Of a stretch of DNA of 56,501 nt, positions 27,814-36,514 are shown piece after piece. Position 1 is the stretch's first letter. Each line of letters opens with the position of its first letter. Location: contig JBFMBK010000017.1 in assembly GCA_040755295.1 (NCBI GenBank), forward strand, positions 1 to 56,501. The letters run 5' to 3'. The stretch is from Bacillota bacterium (GTDB lineage Bacteria; Bacillota; Desulfotomaculia; Desulfotomaculales; Ammonificaceae). The notes beneath the pieces were generated by a model. The model made no database searches, was not told the origin of the DNA, and saw only the letters and a list, made by a program, of their open reading frames with translations. Position numbers and translations under genes: made by a program.

Positions 27814-28283
27814 AGTACCGGCGACTTTTGAAAAACGGGATGCGGGATGTCGGAAGCGAGAAACCTCGCATTGTTGTAGACACCAACGTGGTCATGGGCG
27901 GTTTGATAAACCCCGTTAAGGCATCCGGACGCGTCGTTGGTCTGTGGCTTGCGGGGGAAGTCATCGTCCTTATCAGTCCGGCGTTGAGGGCGGAATACCT
28001 TCATACCTTTTCGCGGATGCGTTTTGGTCCCATGGAGGCGGTGGAGCGCCGGGAAAGACTCCTGGGGGATCTGCTGCGCAATGAAAACCTGATTTGGACC
28101 GAGCCGGGTATTAGAGTCGCCGTGATCAGGGACGACCCTTCAGACAACCGGTTGCTGGAATGCGCGGCGGCGGGCCGGGCGGATTACATCGTATCGCAGG
28201 ACAGGCACCTCCTGCAGGTAGGGGAATATGAAGGCGTTGTTATTCTCAGGGCGAGTGACTTTCTTGAACGTGAAAACCTATAA
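27810..28283 (+). CDS. PIN-domain protein (putative toxin-antitoxin PIN family)
   Basis: A 157-residue PIN-domain protein of the COG1569 kind. Acidic metal residues appear in IVVDTNVVMGG near residue 21, in the AEY segment near 67, and in DDPSDNRLLECAAAGRADYI near 108-127. Such proteins are usually RNases, some being VapC-like toxins. No antitoxin gene is adjacent: the gene overlaps acyP by four bases and is followed by a repeat, so a free-standing ribonuclease is as likely. The start is GTG 27810; a later in-frame start could remove the first 15 unaligned residues. Confidence 0.8.
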   Translation: MKYRRLLKNGMRDVGSEKPRIVVDTNVVMGGLINPVKASGRVVGLWLAGEVIVLISPALRAEYLHTFSRMRFGPMEAVERRERLLGDLLRNENLIWTEPGIRVAVIRDDPSDNRLLECAAAGRADYIVSQDRHLLQVGEYEGVVILRASDFLERENL

Positions 28284-28477
28284 GAGTGTTACAAAACACC
28301 TTAGACGGTAGAAAGAAGATCTGCCGACTTTCGGTGGTTAATGCTTGAAAAGAACCCGGAGGCCGTGAAAACAAACATGGCGATGTCGGAAGTTGGATGC
28401 AAGAGGTCAGAATTCTAACCTCTAACATCTTGCCTCTCACCTCCAAACCAGGCAGGCGCCGTTTTGCAACAGCCTCC
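28284..28477 (+). repeat. MITE-like element with GTTTTGCAAC palindromic ends
   Basis: Left end AGAGTGTTACAAAAC starts at the PIN gene's stop codon. The right end is GTTTTGCAACAGCCTCC at about 28461-28477. Inside are heptads (TCTAACC, TCTCACC) shared with 11809-11943. It has no coding potential and ends 20 bases before the radical SAM gene's start. Short versions of the same ends occur at 10704, 42380 and 50890. Confidence 0.6.
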
Positions 28478-28496
28478 TATAACGAGAGGCCGTAAA

Positions 28497-29408
28497 TTGG
28501 AAAAGCGCTATAACACCTTCCGGACGTTTCTGCGCGCGCACTTTTCATCACCGGTTAGCAAGATACCGCTGGATGCCGGTTTCGGCTGCCCCAACCGGGA
28601 CGGTGCCGCGGGCAGGGGCGGGTGCGCGTTTTGTGTCAATCGGGCTTTCAGTCCTTTCGCGGGGCAGGAACTTTCGGTAAGGGAACAGATCCGGCGGTTT
28701 AAGGACGCACGACGCCGCGACGGACGGTATCTGGCCTACTTTCAGGCGTATACCAACACGTACGCGCCGGTGGAGCGTTTGCATCGGCTTTATGAAGAGG
28801 CGCTGTCGGACCCGGAGGTCGTCGGGCTGTGTGTCGCCACACGTCCGGACTGTGTGCCAAACCCGGTGCTTGATCTGTTGCAAAGCTATGCCTCCCGGTG
28901 GATGGTATGGGTGGAGTACGGGCTGCAGTCCTGTCATGATAAAACCTTGAAACGTATAAACCGCGGTCACGATTTCGCGGCGTTCGTCGATGCCGTGAAG
29001 CGTACCGGGGACCGGGGGTTATACATCGGCGCGCATGTGATTATCGGACTGCCGGGGGAATCCCGCGATGAAATGATCCAAACGGCGCGTTCCTTGAGCG
29101 CCGTCGGTGTCGAAGGGGTTAAGATGCACCACCTGCAGGTTTTTAGAGGCGCGTCCCTTGCAGGGGAATGGGAACAGGGCGGAATAAAAACCCTAGATGC
29201 GACCGAGTACGTCGTCCTGGCCTGCGATTTTATCGAGCACCTGTCTCCTTCAATGGTAGTCCTGCGCCTTGTGAGCGAAGCGACCGATGAAGCCTTACTG
29301 TTGGCGCCCCGCTGGGGGATAAGTAAAACCCGGGTGATAGAAGCGGTCGACAGGGAACTCCGGCGACGCGGTACGCGGCAGGGAAGCGCCCTGAGAGACG
29401 AGCGGTGA
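28497..29408 (+). CDS. TIGR01212-family radical SAM protein (YtqA-like)
   Basis: A 303-residue radical SAM enzyme. The family signature GCPNRDGAAGRGGCAFC gives the three cluster cysteines in the spacing peculiar to this group. KTLKRINRGHDFAAFVDA and GAHVIIGLPGESRDEM also fit. The reaction is not established; relatives are linked to tRNA or sulfur chemistry only by inference. I start at TTG 28497, 7 bases after GAGAGG. The frame is open back to 28464, but that part lies in the repeat element. Confidence 0.88.
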   Translation: MEKRYNTFRTFLRAHFSSPVSKIPLDAGFGCPNRDGAAGRGGCAFCVNRAFSPFAGQELSVREQIRRFKDARRRDGRYLAYFQAYTNTYAPVERLHRLYEEALSDPEVVGLCVATRPDCVPNPVLDLLQSYASRWMVWVEYGLQSCHDKTLKRINRGHDFAAFVDAVKRTGDRGLYIGAHVIIGLPGESRDEMIQTARSLSAVGVEGVKMHHLQVFRGASLAGEWEQGGIKTLDATEYVVLACDFIEHLSPSMVVLRLVSEATDEALLLAPRWGISKTRVIEAVDRELRRRGTRQGSALRDER

Positions 29409-29439
29409 TATTCATGGACTATTTTTGGGGAGGGATAAA

Positions 29440-30264
29440 ATGCGAATAACCGTGTTGGTTGAAAACTCCGTCGGACGGACGCTTCCGATTGGCGGGGAAC
29501 ACGGTCTCAGCCTGTGGGTCGAGTATAATGGCCGTAAGCTGCTTTTTGATACCGGGCAGCGCGGGGCGGTGGTGCCCAACGCAGCCTTGCTGGGGATTGA
29601 TTTGCGGGAGGCCGAAGCCATCATACTCAGCCACGGGCACTCCGACCATACCGGCGGGTTAAGGGACGCACTGGAGCATATCGGCAGGCGGGTACCGGTT
29701 TACGCCCACCCGGATGTCTTCAGCGCGCATCGGGTTTCGTCGCCTTCGGACAGGTATATCGGCATTCCGTATGTCAAAGAGGCTCTTGAGACCGCGGGCG
29801 CCGATTTTATCCTGACAGCGGAACCACTCGAGCTCTTCCCGGGACTGTGGCTCAGCGGGGAGGTGCTCCGGGAGTCGTGTCTCGATGCGGCTGATACCCG
29901 CATGTACGTTTACCGGGGCGATGAACGCGTGCCTGACCCGCTGGCGGACGATTTGAGCATTTACGCCGTCACATCCGTCGGGTTGGTGGTGCTGCTCGGC
30001 TGCGCCCACGCCGGGGTAATCAATATCATAGAACACGCCCGGGCGGTGACCGGCGTGGACAAGGTGGCGGCGGTAGTGGGCGGGACGCACCTCGGTCCGG
30101 CGGAAAACGTGCAATTAGAAGCCACCGTCTCCTTCCTCAAGGAACTCGATCTAAGCGTGCTGGCGGCCAACCACTGCACCGGCCTACCCGTGGCGGCACG
30201 CCTTGCGGCTGTCTTCGGGGAGCGTTTTGTTTTTGCGGCTTCCGGCGAGACCCTCGAGTTTTAG
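29440..30264 (+). CDS. MBL-fold metallohydrolase
   Basis: A 274-residue metallo-beta-lactamase-fold protein of the group that includes dihydropterin-synthesis-like enzymes. Metal ligands are in ILSHGHSDHTGGL near residue 65, GCAHAGV near 192 and a final NHCTG near 247; LLFDTG is also present. It starts at ATG 29440 after GGGGAGGG. The substrate is unknown. It follows the radical SAM gene by 31 bases and may share its transcript. Confidence 0.85.
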   Translation: MRITVLVENSVGRTLPIGGEHGLSLWVEYNGRKLLFDTGQRGAVVPNAALLGIDLREAEAIILSHGHSDHTGGLRDALEHIGRRVPVYAHPDVFSAHRVSSPSDRYIGIPYVKEALETAGADFILTAEPLELFPGLWLSGEVLRESCLDAADTRMYVYRGDERVPDPLADDLSIYAVTSVGLVVLLGCAHAGVINIIEHARAVTGVDKVAAVVGGTHLGPAENVQLEATVSFLKELDLSVLAANHCTGLPVAARLAAVFGERFVFAASGETLEF

Positions 30265-30468
30265 AAATATCTCTCTGGTTAGATTTTTATCGCAAGGACG
30301 CCAAGAAAATAATTTCTTACTATTTGGATTAAGGTTTTAGGTACGTATGCAGAAATTAGTAGTCATAATCCACAATTCATAATAGAATCGGGTTTAATCA
30401 ATATAACTATTCAGGCAAGGATTCAGTTGAAAGCGTTTATTCTTCCACATTACCCGAGGGTGACTGAC

Positions 30469-32199
30469 ATGAAAAATGCCGATGTCTGCGACATCTTTAA
30501 GGGAATGGCCGAGGTTATGGAGATCCTTGGTGAGGACGCTTTCCGGGTTCGCGCCTATCGAAGAGCGGCACAAAACGTCGAAAACCTCTCCGAAGATATA
30601 AAAAACGTCGCCGCAAGAGGTGAGTTGACGGCGATTCCGGGAATAGGGAAGGAACTTGCGCGCAAAATCGAAGAGATCCTTGCCACGGGGACGCTTCAGA
30701 AATACGAGGCGTTGAAGAAACAGGTCCCGAAAGGCCTGTTGGAAATTATCGTGGTTCCCGGAGTGGGGCCGAAGACCGCCCGGCTGCTTTCCCTGGAAGC
30801 GGGTATCGAAAGCGTGGACGCGCTTGAACGAATGGCGCTTGAAGGCCGGTTGAAGGAGATCCCCGGCATTAAGGCAAAGACCGAGCAAAAAATCCTGCAC
30901 GGTATCGCGCTGCTGCGCTCCGCCAGGGACCGCCGGCCGCTGGGGCTTATTCTTCCCTTTGCCCGAATGCTGGTGGCGGTCCTTGAGGACCGGGTTCCGG
31001 TGAAGCAGGCCGCCATTGCCGGAAGCCTTAGGCGCGGTTCGGAAACCGTCGGCGACATCGATATCCTGGTTTCATCCGGCCATCCGGATAAGGTGATGGA
31101 ACTGTTTCTGGGATTGCCGCTGGTTGCGGAAGTGGCTGCCAGAGGGCCGACCAAAACAAGCGTGCGTACAAGAGACGGGCTGCAGATCGACCTGCGGGTG
31201 GTGCCGGATAAGAGCTTCGGCGCGGCGCTGTGTTACCTTACAGGTTCTAAAGCCCACAACATCAGGATCAGGGAACTGGGCGTCCGGCTGGGGCTGAAGA
31301 TAAACGAATACGGGGTTTTCCGCGGACGGAAAAGGATTGCCGGGGCCACGGAAGAAGAGGTTTTTGCGGCTGTCGGCCTGCCTTTTATCCCTCCGGAGCT
31401 GCGGGAGGATCGGGGAGAGATCGAAGCGGGTTTGGCAGGAAGTCTCCCGCGGATTGTGGAACCATGGGAGATAAAGGGAGACCTTCACGTACACTCAAAG
31501 TACAGCGACGGTTCGGCTTCCCTCGGGGAGATAGCGGAAAAGGCGAGGCGGATGGGGCACCAGTGGGTGGCGGTTTGCGATCACTCCCAGTCCCTGAAGG
31601 TGGCCGGAGGGCTTGACCTGCAGGCGCTCGAAAGGAAACGGGCGGCCGTTGAGGCGTTCAACGCGCAAAGCGGCGATTTCAGACTCCTTTGCGGCGCTGA
31701 AGTGGAAATCGGTATGGACGGTCGGCTTGATTACCCCGACGAGGTGCTTGCGTCGCTCGATGTTGTCGTGGCCGCAATCCACACCGGTTTCCGCCAGGGG
31801 GAGGAGGTTCAAACACGACGGTTGTTAACCGCCATGAAAAACCCTTATGTTCATGTAATCGCGCATCCTACGGGAAGGCTTATCGGAGAACGGGGGGGCT
31901 ATGGGGTCGATTTGGCGGCGGTGTTTAATACGGCGGCGGAAACGGCAACCGTCCTGGAAATCAACGCATATTATAAAAGGTTGGATTTGAACGACCATCT
32001 GTGCCGCACAGCAGCAGCGAAAGGCGTAAGGTTTTCCATCGGAAGCGACGCCCACCTGTTAAGCCATATGGACTTCATCTCGCTCGGGGTCGGCGTGGCG
32101 CGCCGGGGATGGCTCGGCCCGAAGCAGGTCGTAAACACATTGAGCCACCGCGAGTTGCTTGAATCTCTGAATGAAAAGAAACGTTTGTTCCAAGGATAG
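30469..32199 (+). CDS. polX: PolX family DNA polymerase/3'-5' exonuclease
   Basis: A 576-residue bacterial family X DNA polymerase for base-excision gap repair. Two helix-hairpin-helix parts (IPGIGKELARKIEEI, VPGVGPKTARLLS) lie in the first 150 residues. The nucleotidyltransferase site has GSLRRGSETVGDIDILV with a third acid in LQIDLRVV. The C-terminal PHP exonuclease has GDLHVHSKYSDG, CGAEVEIG, AAIHTGF, AHPTGR and GSDAH. I prefer ATG 30469 after GAGGGTG; the frame opens 42 bases earlier without a ribosome site. The 200-base gap before it contains a short GCAAGGACGCCAAGA repeat near 30291. Confidence 0.93.
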   Translation: MKNADVCDIFKGMAEVMEILGEDAFRVRAYRRAAQNVENLSEDIKNVAARGELTAIPGIGKELARKIEEILATGTLQKYEALKKQVPKGLLEIIVVPGVGPKTARLLSLEAGIESVDALERMALEGRLKEIPGIKAKTEQKILHGIALLRSARDRRPLGLILPFARMLVAVLEDRVPVKQAAIAGSLRRGSETVGDIDILVSSGHPDKVMELFLGLPLVAEVAARGPTKTSVRTRDGLQIDLRVVPDKSFGAALCYLTGSKAHNIRIRELGVRLGLKINEYGVFRGRKRIAGATEEEVFAAVGLPFIPPELREDRGEIEAGLAGSLPRIVEPWEIKGDLHVHSKYSDGSASLGEIAEKARRMGHQWVAVCDHSQSLKVAGGLDLQALERKRAAVEAFNAQSGDFRLLCGAEVEIGMDGRLDYPDEVLASLDVVVAAIHTGFRQGEEVQTRRLLTAMKNPYVHVIAHPTGRLIGERGGYGVDLAAVFNTAAETATVLEINAYYKRLDLNDHLCRTAAAKGVRFSIGSDAHLLSHMDFISLGVGVARRGWLGPKQVVNTLSHRELLESLNEKKRLFQG

Positions 32200-32230
32200 T
32201 TTGGCAAGAATAGGCTATGTGGAGAGCACT

Positions 32231-32356
32231 GAAGGAGCCGCCCATGCCGCGTTACGCACAAATGAAAAATGAAAAATTGCGACCCGTAAGCCGGTTACTT
32301 AGATCCCGAAGAGCAACATGAACGGAACGCGGCTCTACGAAAGAACGCTTATTTTA
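32231..32356 (+). repeat. leader-like repeat, copy A (partial)
   Basis: Shares GACCCGTAAG, the TAAG/CTTA hairpin (GGTTACTTAGA), GGAACGCGG and the tail CGAAAGAA…TATTTTAAAGGG with copies B and C, but is about 100 bases shorter. No gene starts directly after it. Confidence 0.5.
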
Positions 32357-32395
32357 AAGGGAGTTACCCCGCGCGGAGCACACCGTGATGAATGA

Positions 32396-32588
32396 AAATG
32401 AGGACCCCTAAGTTGGTTACTTAGAAGCAGTAACGTAACAAAGGTGGAACGCGGCGAGAAACGATGCAGTGCAAGAAAGACCGGTGGAGACGAACCGGGA
32501 AATCGGGAAATGAGAAGTGGGAAGTTGGAAGTTGGCGGCAATGCGTTACTTATCGCCGCGCCTGCCGAAAGAAGAAAGTATTTTTAGA
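32396..32588 (+). repeat. leader-like repeat, copy B, upstream of a coiled-coil gene
   Basis: About 190 bases. It has a TAAG/CTTA hairpin at the left, a conserved middle (AGACCGG-GGAGACGAACC, with a T inserted here), a hairpin around GCAATGCGTT, and the tail GAAAGAAG…TATTTTTA leading directly to a ribosome site. It matches copy C before moaC over most of its length. Its middle contains GGAAGTT heptads absent from copy C. I cannot assign it to a riboswitch class. Confidence 0.5.
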
Positions 32589-32608
32589 GGCTGTATGGAG
32601 GGGTATAT

Positions 32609-33190
32609 ATGGGTGAAATCAAGACCGCCTACGAAAAGGCTATGGAACGCGTGGAAAAAATGAATATCGCCGGTGTGGATCTGACGGACCTTGAGTATGT
32701 CCCCAAGGGTCACACCGCTGCGGCGATGTTTTTAGATGTAAAAGATTTTAACGTTGCCGCCGAGCTCGGAAAATACGAAGAAGACAATCGTGTATTCGTA
32801 AAACGAGGGATGGAAGAGACCTTTTTAAGGAACATCCAACTTCCGCGGGCCGATTTGACTCAGGAAAACAACAAGCGGGCCATGGAGGGTCTGATGGCGA
32901 TAAAGCAGGACCGGTCTGCCCTGCAGCAGATCTTCAGCGAGCTGGAATACCTTTTTCATTACTATGAACAGTCTTTGGAGCACGCTTACGCCAACCTTAA
33001 AGAGAGTTATTCCGCCAGGCTGGAGCAGGCGCAGGACGCCCTTGAACGTCAGACGGGGACAAGGGTGAAGTACGATGTGGAGCGTCACCCGGGTTTCCAG
33101 GAGGAGTGGCTGAGGACCCAGGGCCAGCTTGACAGTCAATATGAAGCGGTATTGGCCGAACAAAAAACGAAGATAGGAAAAATCAATTGA
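32609..33190 (+). CDS. hypothetical coiled-coil protein (possibly DUF6657)
   Basis: A 193-residue hydrophilic, mostly helical protein. The opening MGEIKTAYEKAMERVEKM recalls the Peptococcaceae-type DUF6657 proteins, though I am not certain. Residues 75-150 are coiled-coil-like. No cysteines, membrane segment or enzymatic motif. ATG with GGAGGGG upstream. It comes directly after leader repeat B and is followed within 14 bases by the DUF502 gene, so the two are probably co-transcribed. Confidence 0.6.
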   Translation: MGEIKTAYEKAMERVEKMNIAGVDLTDLEYVPKGHTAAAMFLDVKDFNVAAELGKYEEDNRVFVKRGMEETFLRNIQLPRADLTQENNKRAMEGLMAIKQDRSALQQIFSELEYLFHYYEQSLEHAYANLKESYSARLEQAQDALERQTGTRVKYDVERHPGFQEEWLRTQGQLDSQYEAVLAEQKTKIGKIN

Positions 33191-33203
33191 GTGACAATTG
33201 CAC

Positions 33204-33851
33204 ATGAGTAAAACAGAAAAAGCGAGGCGAAAATCGATCAAACGCAACTTGCGCAACTACTTTCTCACCGGAATGGCGGTTATTCTTCCGGCCGCGGTTA
33301 CCGTTTATATTTTATGGAAGATTTTTGGCTTTGTCGACGGGCTTATCGGAGGGTTGGTAGTCCGTTTCTTACCTTTTGGGATTCCCGGTCTCGGGCTCGT
33401 GATCACCGTGGTGTTGATCCTTTCCGTGGGCGTATTGGTCACCAACGTTGTCGGCAGGCGTCTCCTTTTTTACTGGGAGTCCGTGGTCTACCGGATACCT
33501 CTTGCTAATACCCTTTACCGTACCGCAAAAGAGATAGTCGATACCTTCAGCCAGGAGAAGAAACAGGTATTCCGGGAAGTCGTAATGGTCCGGTTCCCCC
33601 ACCCGGAAAGCTGGGCGGTGGGCTTTCTCGTCGGTGAGGTCGGCGGGATAATCAGAAACGCCGTGGGCCAGGAACTGGTTAAGGTACTGGTGCCGCACGT
33701 TCCGGTGCCGATGTCCGGCTTCTTGATTTTTGTACCGAGGGAGGACATTGTATTTCTCAATATTCCGGTTGAAGACGGGCTGCGGATGATCGTATCCACC
33801 GGTATTATTGAGCCGAACAACGCCAGGAATGTTATTAAATCCGAGATCTGA
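33204..33851 (+). CDS. DUF502 family membrane protein
   Basis: A 215-residue protein of the DUF502 family. Two transmembrane segments (YFLTGMAVILPAAVTVYILW and GLGLVITVVLILSVGVLVTNVV) precede a conserved soluble part with RIPLANTLYRTAKEIVDTF, GFLVGEV, VPMSGFLIFVPREDI and the closing ISTGI-type motif (MIVSTGIIEP). Function is unknown. The start is taken at ATG 33204; TTG 33198 is also in frame. It overlaps no gene but lies tightly behind the coiled-coil gene. Confidence 0.85.
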   Translation: MSKTEKARRKSIKRNLRNYFLTGMAVILPAAVTVYILWKIFGFVDGLIGGLVVRFLPFGIPGLGLVITVVLILSVGVLVTNVVGRRLLFYWESVVYRIPLANTLYRTAKEIVDTFSQEKKQVFREVVMVRFPHPESWAVGFLVGEVGGIIRNAVGQELVKVLVPHVPVPMSGFLIFVPREDIVFLNIPVEDGLRMIVSTGIIEPNNARNVIKSEI

Positions 33852-33925
33852 CGAATCAATAACCGGAAGCATATTGCAGTCTCGGTCCTAAACAAGCGGG
33901 GCGGAGTTTAGACAGGGGTTGTTGA

Positions 33926-35062
33926 GTGCCGTACGGGGAGGCAAGAAGGGGAGAGACGAGTCAGTTGATTGAATGGTTCCGGCAGCGGTTTGTCACCCCG
34001 TTTTGGATAGGGTTCCTTTTAAACCTGTCTTTTGAATCCTCCCGGTTGTTTATCCCCCTTCTGACCCGGGATCTCGGCGGAACGGTTATGGATGTCGGTC
34101 TCGTCGGCGCGGCTAACGGGCTGGCCTATTTCGCCGCCGCTTTTGTTTTCGGACGCCAGGCTGACCTTTTCGGCAGACTCCGCTTCATCAGAATCGGGCT
34201 CGCGTTGAGCGCCCTTGCTTTCCTCGGTCAGTTGCTTGCCCTGGACGTAGGCACCTTGCTGGCGGTGCGGACGGTCGTGGGATTTGCCCTGGGGATTACC
34301 ACCGGGGCGCTGGTGGTCTTCGCCTACGAGAACCACGGCGGGGTGGGAAAGTTCAGTTCATTCGGCGCCCTGGGCCTGATTGCGGGATCCTTGGCTTCCG
34401 CAGTGTTAAAGGAGTATAATCTTCTCTTCGTCCTGAGTTTCTTCAGCTGTGCGGTGGCCTTCTTCCTCAGTCTGCATCTGGAAGAGTACAACAAGCTGCA
34501 AATCCCTCCTCCGCCGAGGTTCCTCACGGTCATCTGGCGCAACCGCGCCGTATACTGGCCTTTTTTCCTGAGACAGTTAGGGGCGTCCGCGGTCTGGATT
34601 ATTTTCCCGCTGTTCCTTCGGGAGTTGGGCGCCGATAAATTCTGGATAGCGATGGTGGTCACCACAAACTATGCCGGTCAGGCGGTATTGATGGCCCTGA
34701 TTGAACGCTTCACTGGAAGGGGAATGTTCCGGCTGGGGCTGTTTCTTTCCGGGATCGTCTTCTTACTCTACACCGCCGCCGCCTTTTATTTTCAGGTCAT
34801 CCCGATGCAGGCGCTCCTTTCTCTGGCGTGGTCGATGCTTTACATCGAGGCCTTGGTTCTGCTCTTACGGTCGGGTGAGGAAAAAGGCACGGCCACGGGG
34901 ATTATGGTCGCGACCACAAATCTATGCATGGCGGCGGGTCCGTTTATTGGCGGTTTTTTGTCGTCCGTCTGGGGTTACAGCGCGCCGATGTATGCCGCAG
35001 CCGCCTTGAGCTTTGCCGGCCTCTTGTGGGCCCCAAAAAACGTCCGACGCAAGAGAGCTTAG
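33926..35062 (+). CDS. MFS transporter
   Basis: A 378-residue permease with about 12 hydrophobic segments and the MFS loop between helices 2 and 3 (GRQADLFGRLRFIRIGL). The sequence FTGRGMFRLGLFLSG is the equivalent loop in the second half. The substrate cannot be read from sequence. GTG 33926 has GGGG 7 bases upstream; TTG 33965 is an alternative that would remove a 13-residue hydrophilic start. No regulator is adjacent. Confidence 0.85.
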   Translation: MPYGEARRGETSQLIEWFRQRFVTPFWIGFLLNLSFESSRLFIPLLTRDLGGTVMDVGLVGAANGLAYFAAAFVFGRQADLFGRLRFIRIGLALSALAFLGQLLALDVGTLLAVRTVVGFALGITTGALVVFAYENHGGVGKFSSFGALGLIAGSLASAVLKEYNLLFVLSFFSCAVAFFLSLHLEEYNKLQIPPPPRFLTVIWRNRAVYWPFFLRQLGASAVWIIFPLFLRELGADKFWIAMVVTTNYAGQAVLMALIERFTGRGMFRLGLFLSGIVFLLYTAAAFYFQVIPMQALLSLAWSMLYIEALVLLLRSGEEKGTATGIMVATTNLCMAAGPFIGGFLSSVWGYSAPMYAAAALSFAGLLWAPKNVRRKRA

Positions 35063-35084
35063 ACGGATAGAACTTGGGGGTCCG

Positions 35085-35325
35085 TTCAAGGTTCAAGGTT
35101 CAAGGTTCAAGGTTAGAATCCGGTAGTAGTAGGTAGAATGTAGAATGTAGAATCAGGAACTCTGTACCTGTATTTTTCATCCTTCCTCCTCTCGCCCTTA
35201 TCCTTCATCTTTTTTGTTTCCTAGTTCCCGGACTTGAATCATGACTCACGAATCCTGACCCGCGACTTTGCCTCCCGGACTCAGGAATGTCGACTTTAGA
35301 CTCGGGACTTAATGCTTATCGCGAC
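35085..35325 (-). repeat. heptad-repeat spacer, inverted orientation
   Basis: The same unit families as at 13420 and 48165 but as reverse complement and in reverse order: GTTCAAG first, then TAGAATG, then CATCCTT-like, then CGACTTT/CGGGACT. It lies between the MFS and YtaF genes, both plus strand, so the orientation of these spacers is not tied to the flanking genes. Confidence 0.75.
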
Positions 35326-35387
35326 AGTAACCGTGTCCCCGCCTCCATCATAACCTGGGGTTGTTAGGTTTATTTTGGGGGTAGGGT

Positions 35388-36035
35388 ATGGACCTGATCG
35401 GCGCGTTACTTCTGGTGCTTGCGGTGAACATTGACAGCCTTGGGGTGGGGATTTCCCTGGGGGCTAAGAAAATCCGCGTCCCTCTTATTTCTAACGTACT
35501 GATCGCTTCCATAACAAGCTTCGGTACGCTGGCGGCGCTTTTGGCGGGACAGTGGCTTTCAGGCCGGTTCTCATCGGTGTTGGGTAAATACATCGGCTGT
35601 ATGGTGATATCGGGCATGGGGATCTGGGTCATATACGACGAGGTGCGCAGACGAAAGGCTTCGGGAGTATTACGCAAGAAGGAACCAGTACCGGAAGACT
35701 CAAGAGACGGTGATACCGACTCCCAGAAGCTGACGGACCTTTTGTTGACACCTCCGCTTGCCGACTCTGATTATTCAGGCCATATCGATATAAGGGAGGC
35801 CTGCCTGCTGGGCGGGGCCTTAACCCTGAACAACTTTGCCGGCGGGTTCGGCGCCGGCTTTCTGGGATTGCGCCCGGTATTCACCTCCTTTGCCGTAGCC
35901 TTTATCAGTCTGTTGTTATTGTGGTGCGGGTTGAAGGTAGGCGAGAACTACATCTCACGCTGGCTCGGCGGTAAGGCCGGAACAGCCGCCGGCGTCTTAC
36001 TCATACTCATCGGCGGATACCAGTTGTTTATTTAA
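35388..36035 (+). CDS. ytaF: sporulation membrane protein YtaF
   Basis: A 215-residue protein of the YtaF/MntP-like fold. Six hydrophobic segments are split by a hydrophilic loop (about 84-130) of charged residues. The first helix has LVLAVNIDSLGVGISLGAKKI and the second half GALTLNNFAGGFGAGFLG, the two internal repeats of this fold. In Bacillus it is a sporulation membrane protein, so it supports a spore-forming host. Single gene; start ATG 35388. Confidence 0.88.
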   Translation: MDLIGALLLVLAVNIDSLGVGISLGAKKIRVPLISNVLIASITSFGTLAALLAGQWLSGRFSSVLGKYIGCMVISGMGIWVIYDEVRRRKASGVLRKKEPVPEDSRDGDTDSQKLTDLLLTPPLADSDYSGHIDIREACLLGGALTLNNFAGGFGAGFLGLRPVFTSFAVAFISLLLLWCGLKVGENYISRWLGGKAGTAAGVLLILIGGYQLFI

Positions 36036-36178
36036 AATATGAGTAAGTTCATTGGTCTTTATAGAAAAAGAGGTCCGTCTCATTAGTATTTTGCAGATCG
36101 TATGGCCTCCTTGGGCGATAAAAATCCGCAAGGAAAGTGCGCGGTAGTCGCAGAATTTAAATAATTTGTTGAAATTTG

Positions 36179-36207
36179 TTGACCGTGGCAAAAGAATGTT
36201 TTAGACT
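36179..36207 (+). promoter_or_regulatory. candidate promoter of the formate dehydrogenase operon
   Basis: TTGACC (36179-36184), 17-base spacer, TAGACT (36202-36207). The leader to the ATG at 36515 would be about 300 bases, long enough to hold regulation. It contains weak hairpins, one before a seven-T run near 36370, but no riboswitch I recognise. Nothing else is seen in 36036-36514. Confidence 0.45.
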
Positions 36208-36514
36208 GATAATAAGAGTGAATTATTTCACCACTTAACCAAAGAACACTCCCCGGTTTCAGGATCGACGCTTTTGACGAGCCTATCTTAAAGCGGAAGA
36301 GCTTCTAACCAAAAATTTATCGCGAGAAAGATCTTTCCCTGGTTACACGTGGGCCAGAAGGAAGGGTGTTTTTTTAATTTCCAGGCATGTTGGGATTCTT
36401 CTTCCCTAAGAAATCGACAGGATTAGACGAATTGGTTCTTTAAGGGGGGATCGCCGGAATAAGTACAAGCATTGAAAGAGTGTGTCCAAATAATTTCAAA
36501 GAGAGGGGAGACGT

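Noticed and set aside
27810-28283. A VapBC toxin-antitoxin pair
   Set aside because: The gene before it is acylphosphatase and the sequence after it is a repeat; no antitoxin is present.
36240-36514. A molybdenum-cofactor riboswitch before the formate dehydrogenase
   Set aside because: The long leader invited it, but I cannot see the conserved motif; a covariance search would be needed.
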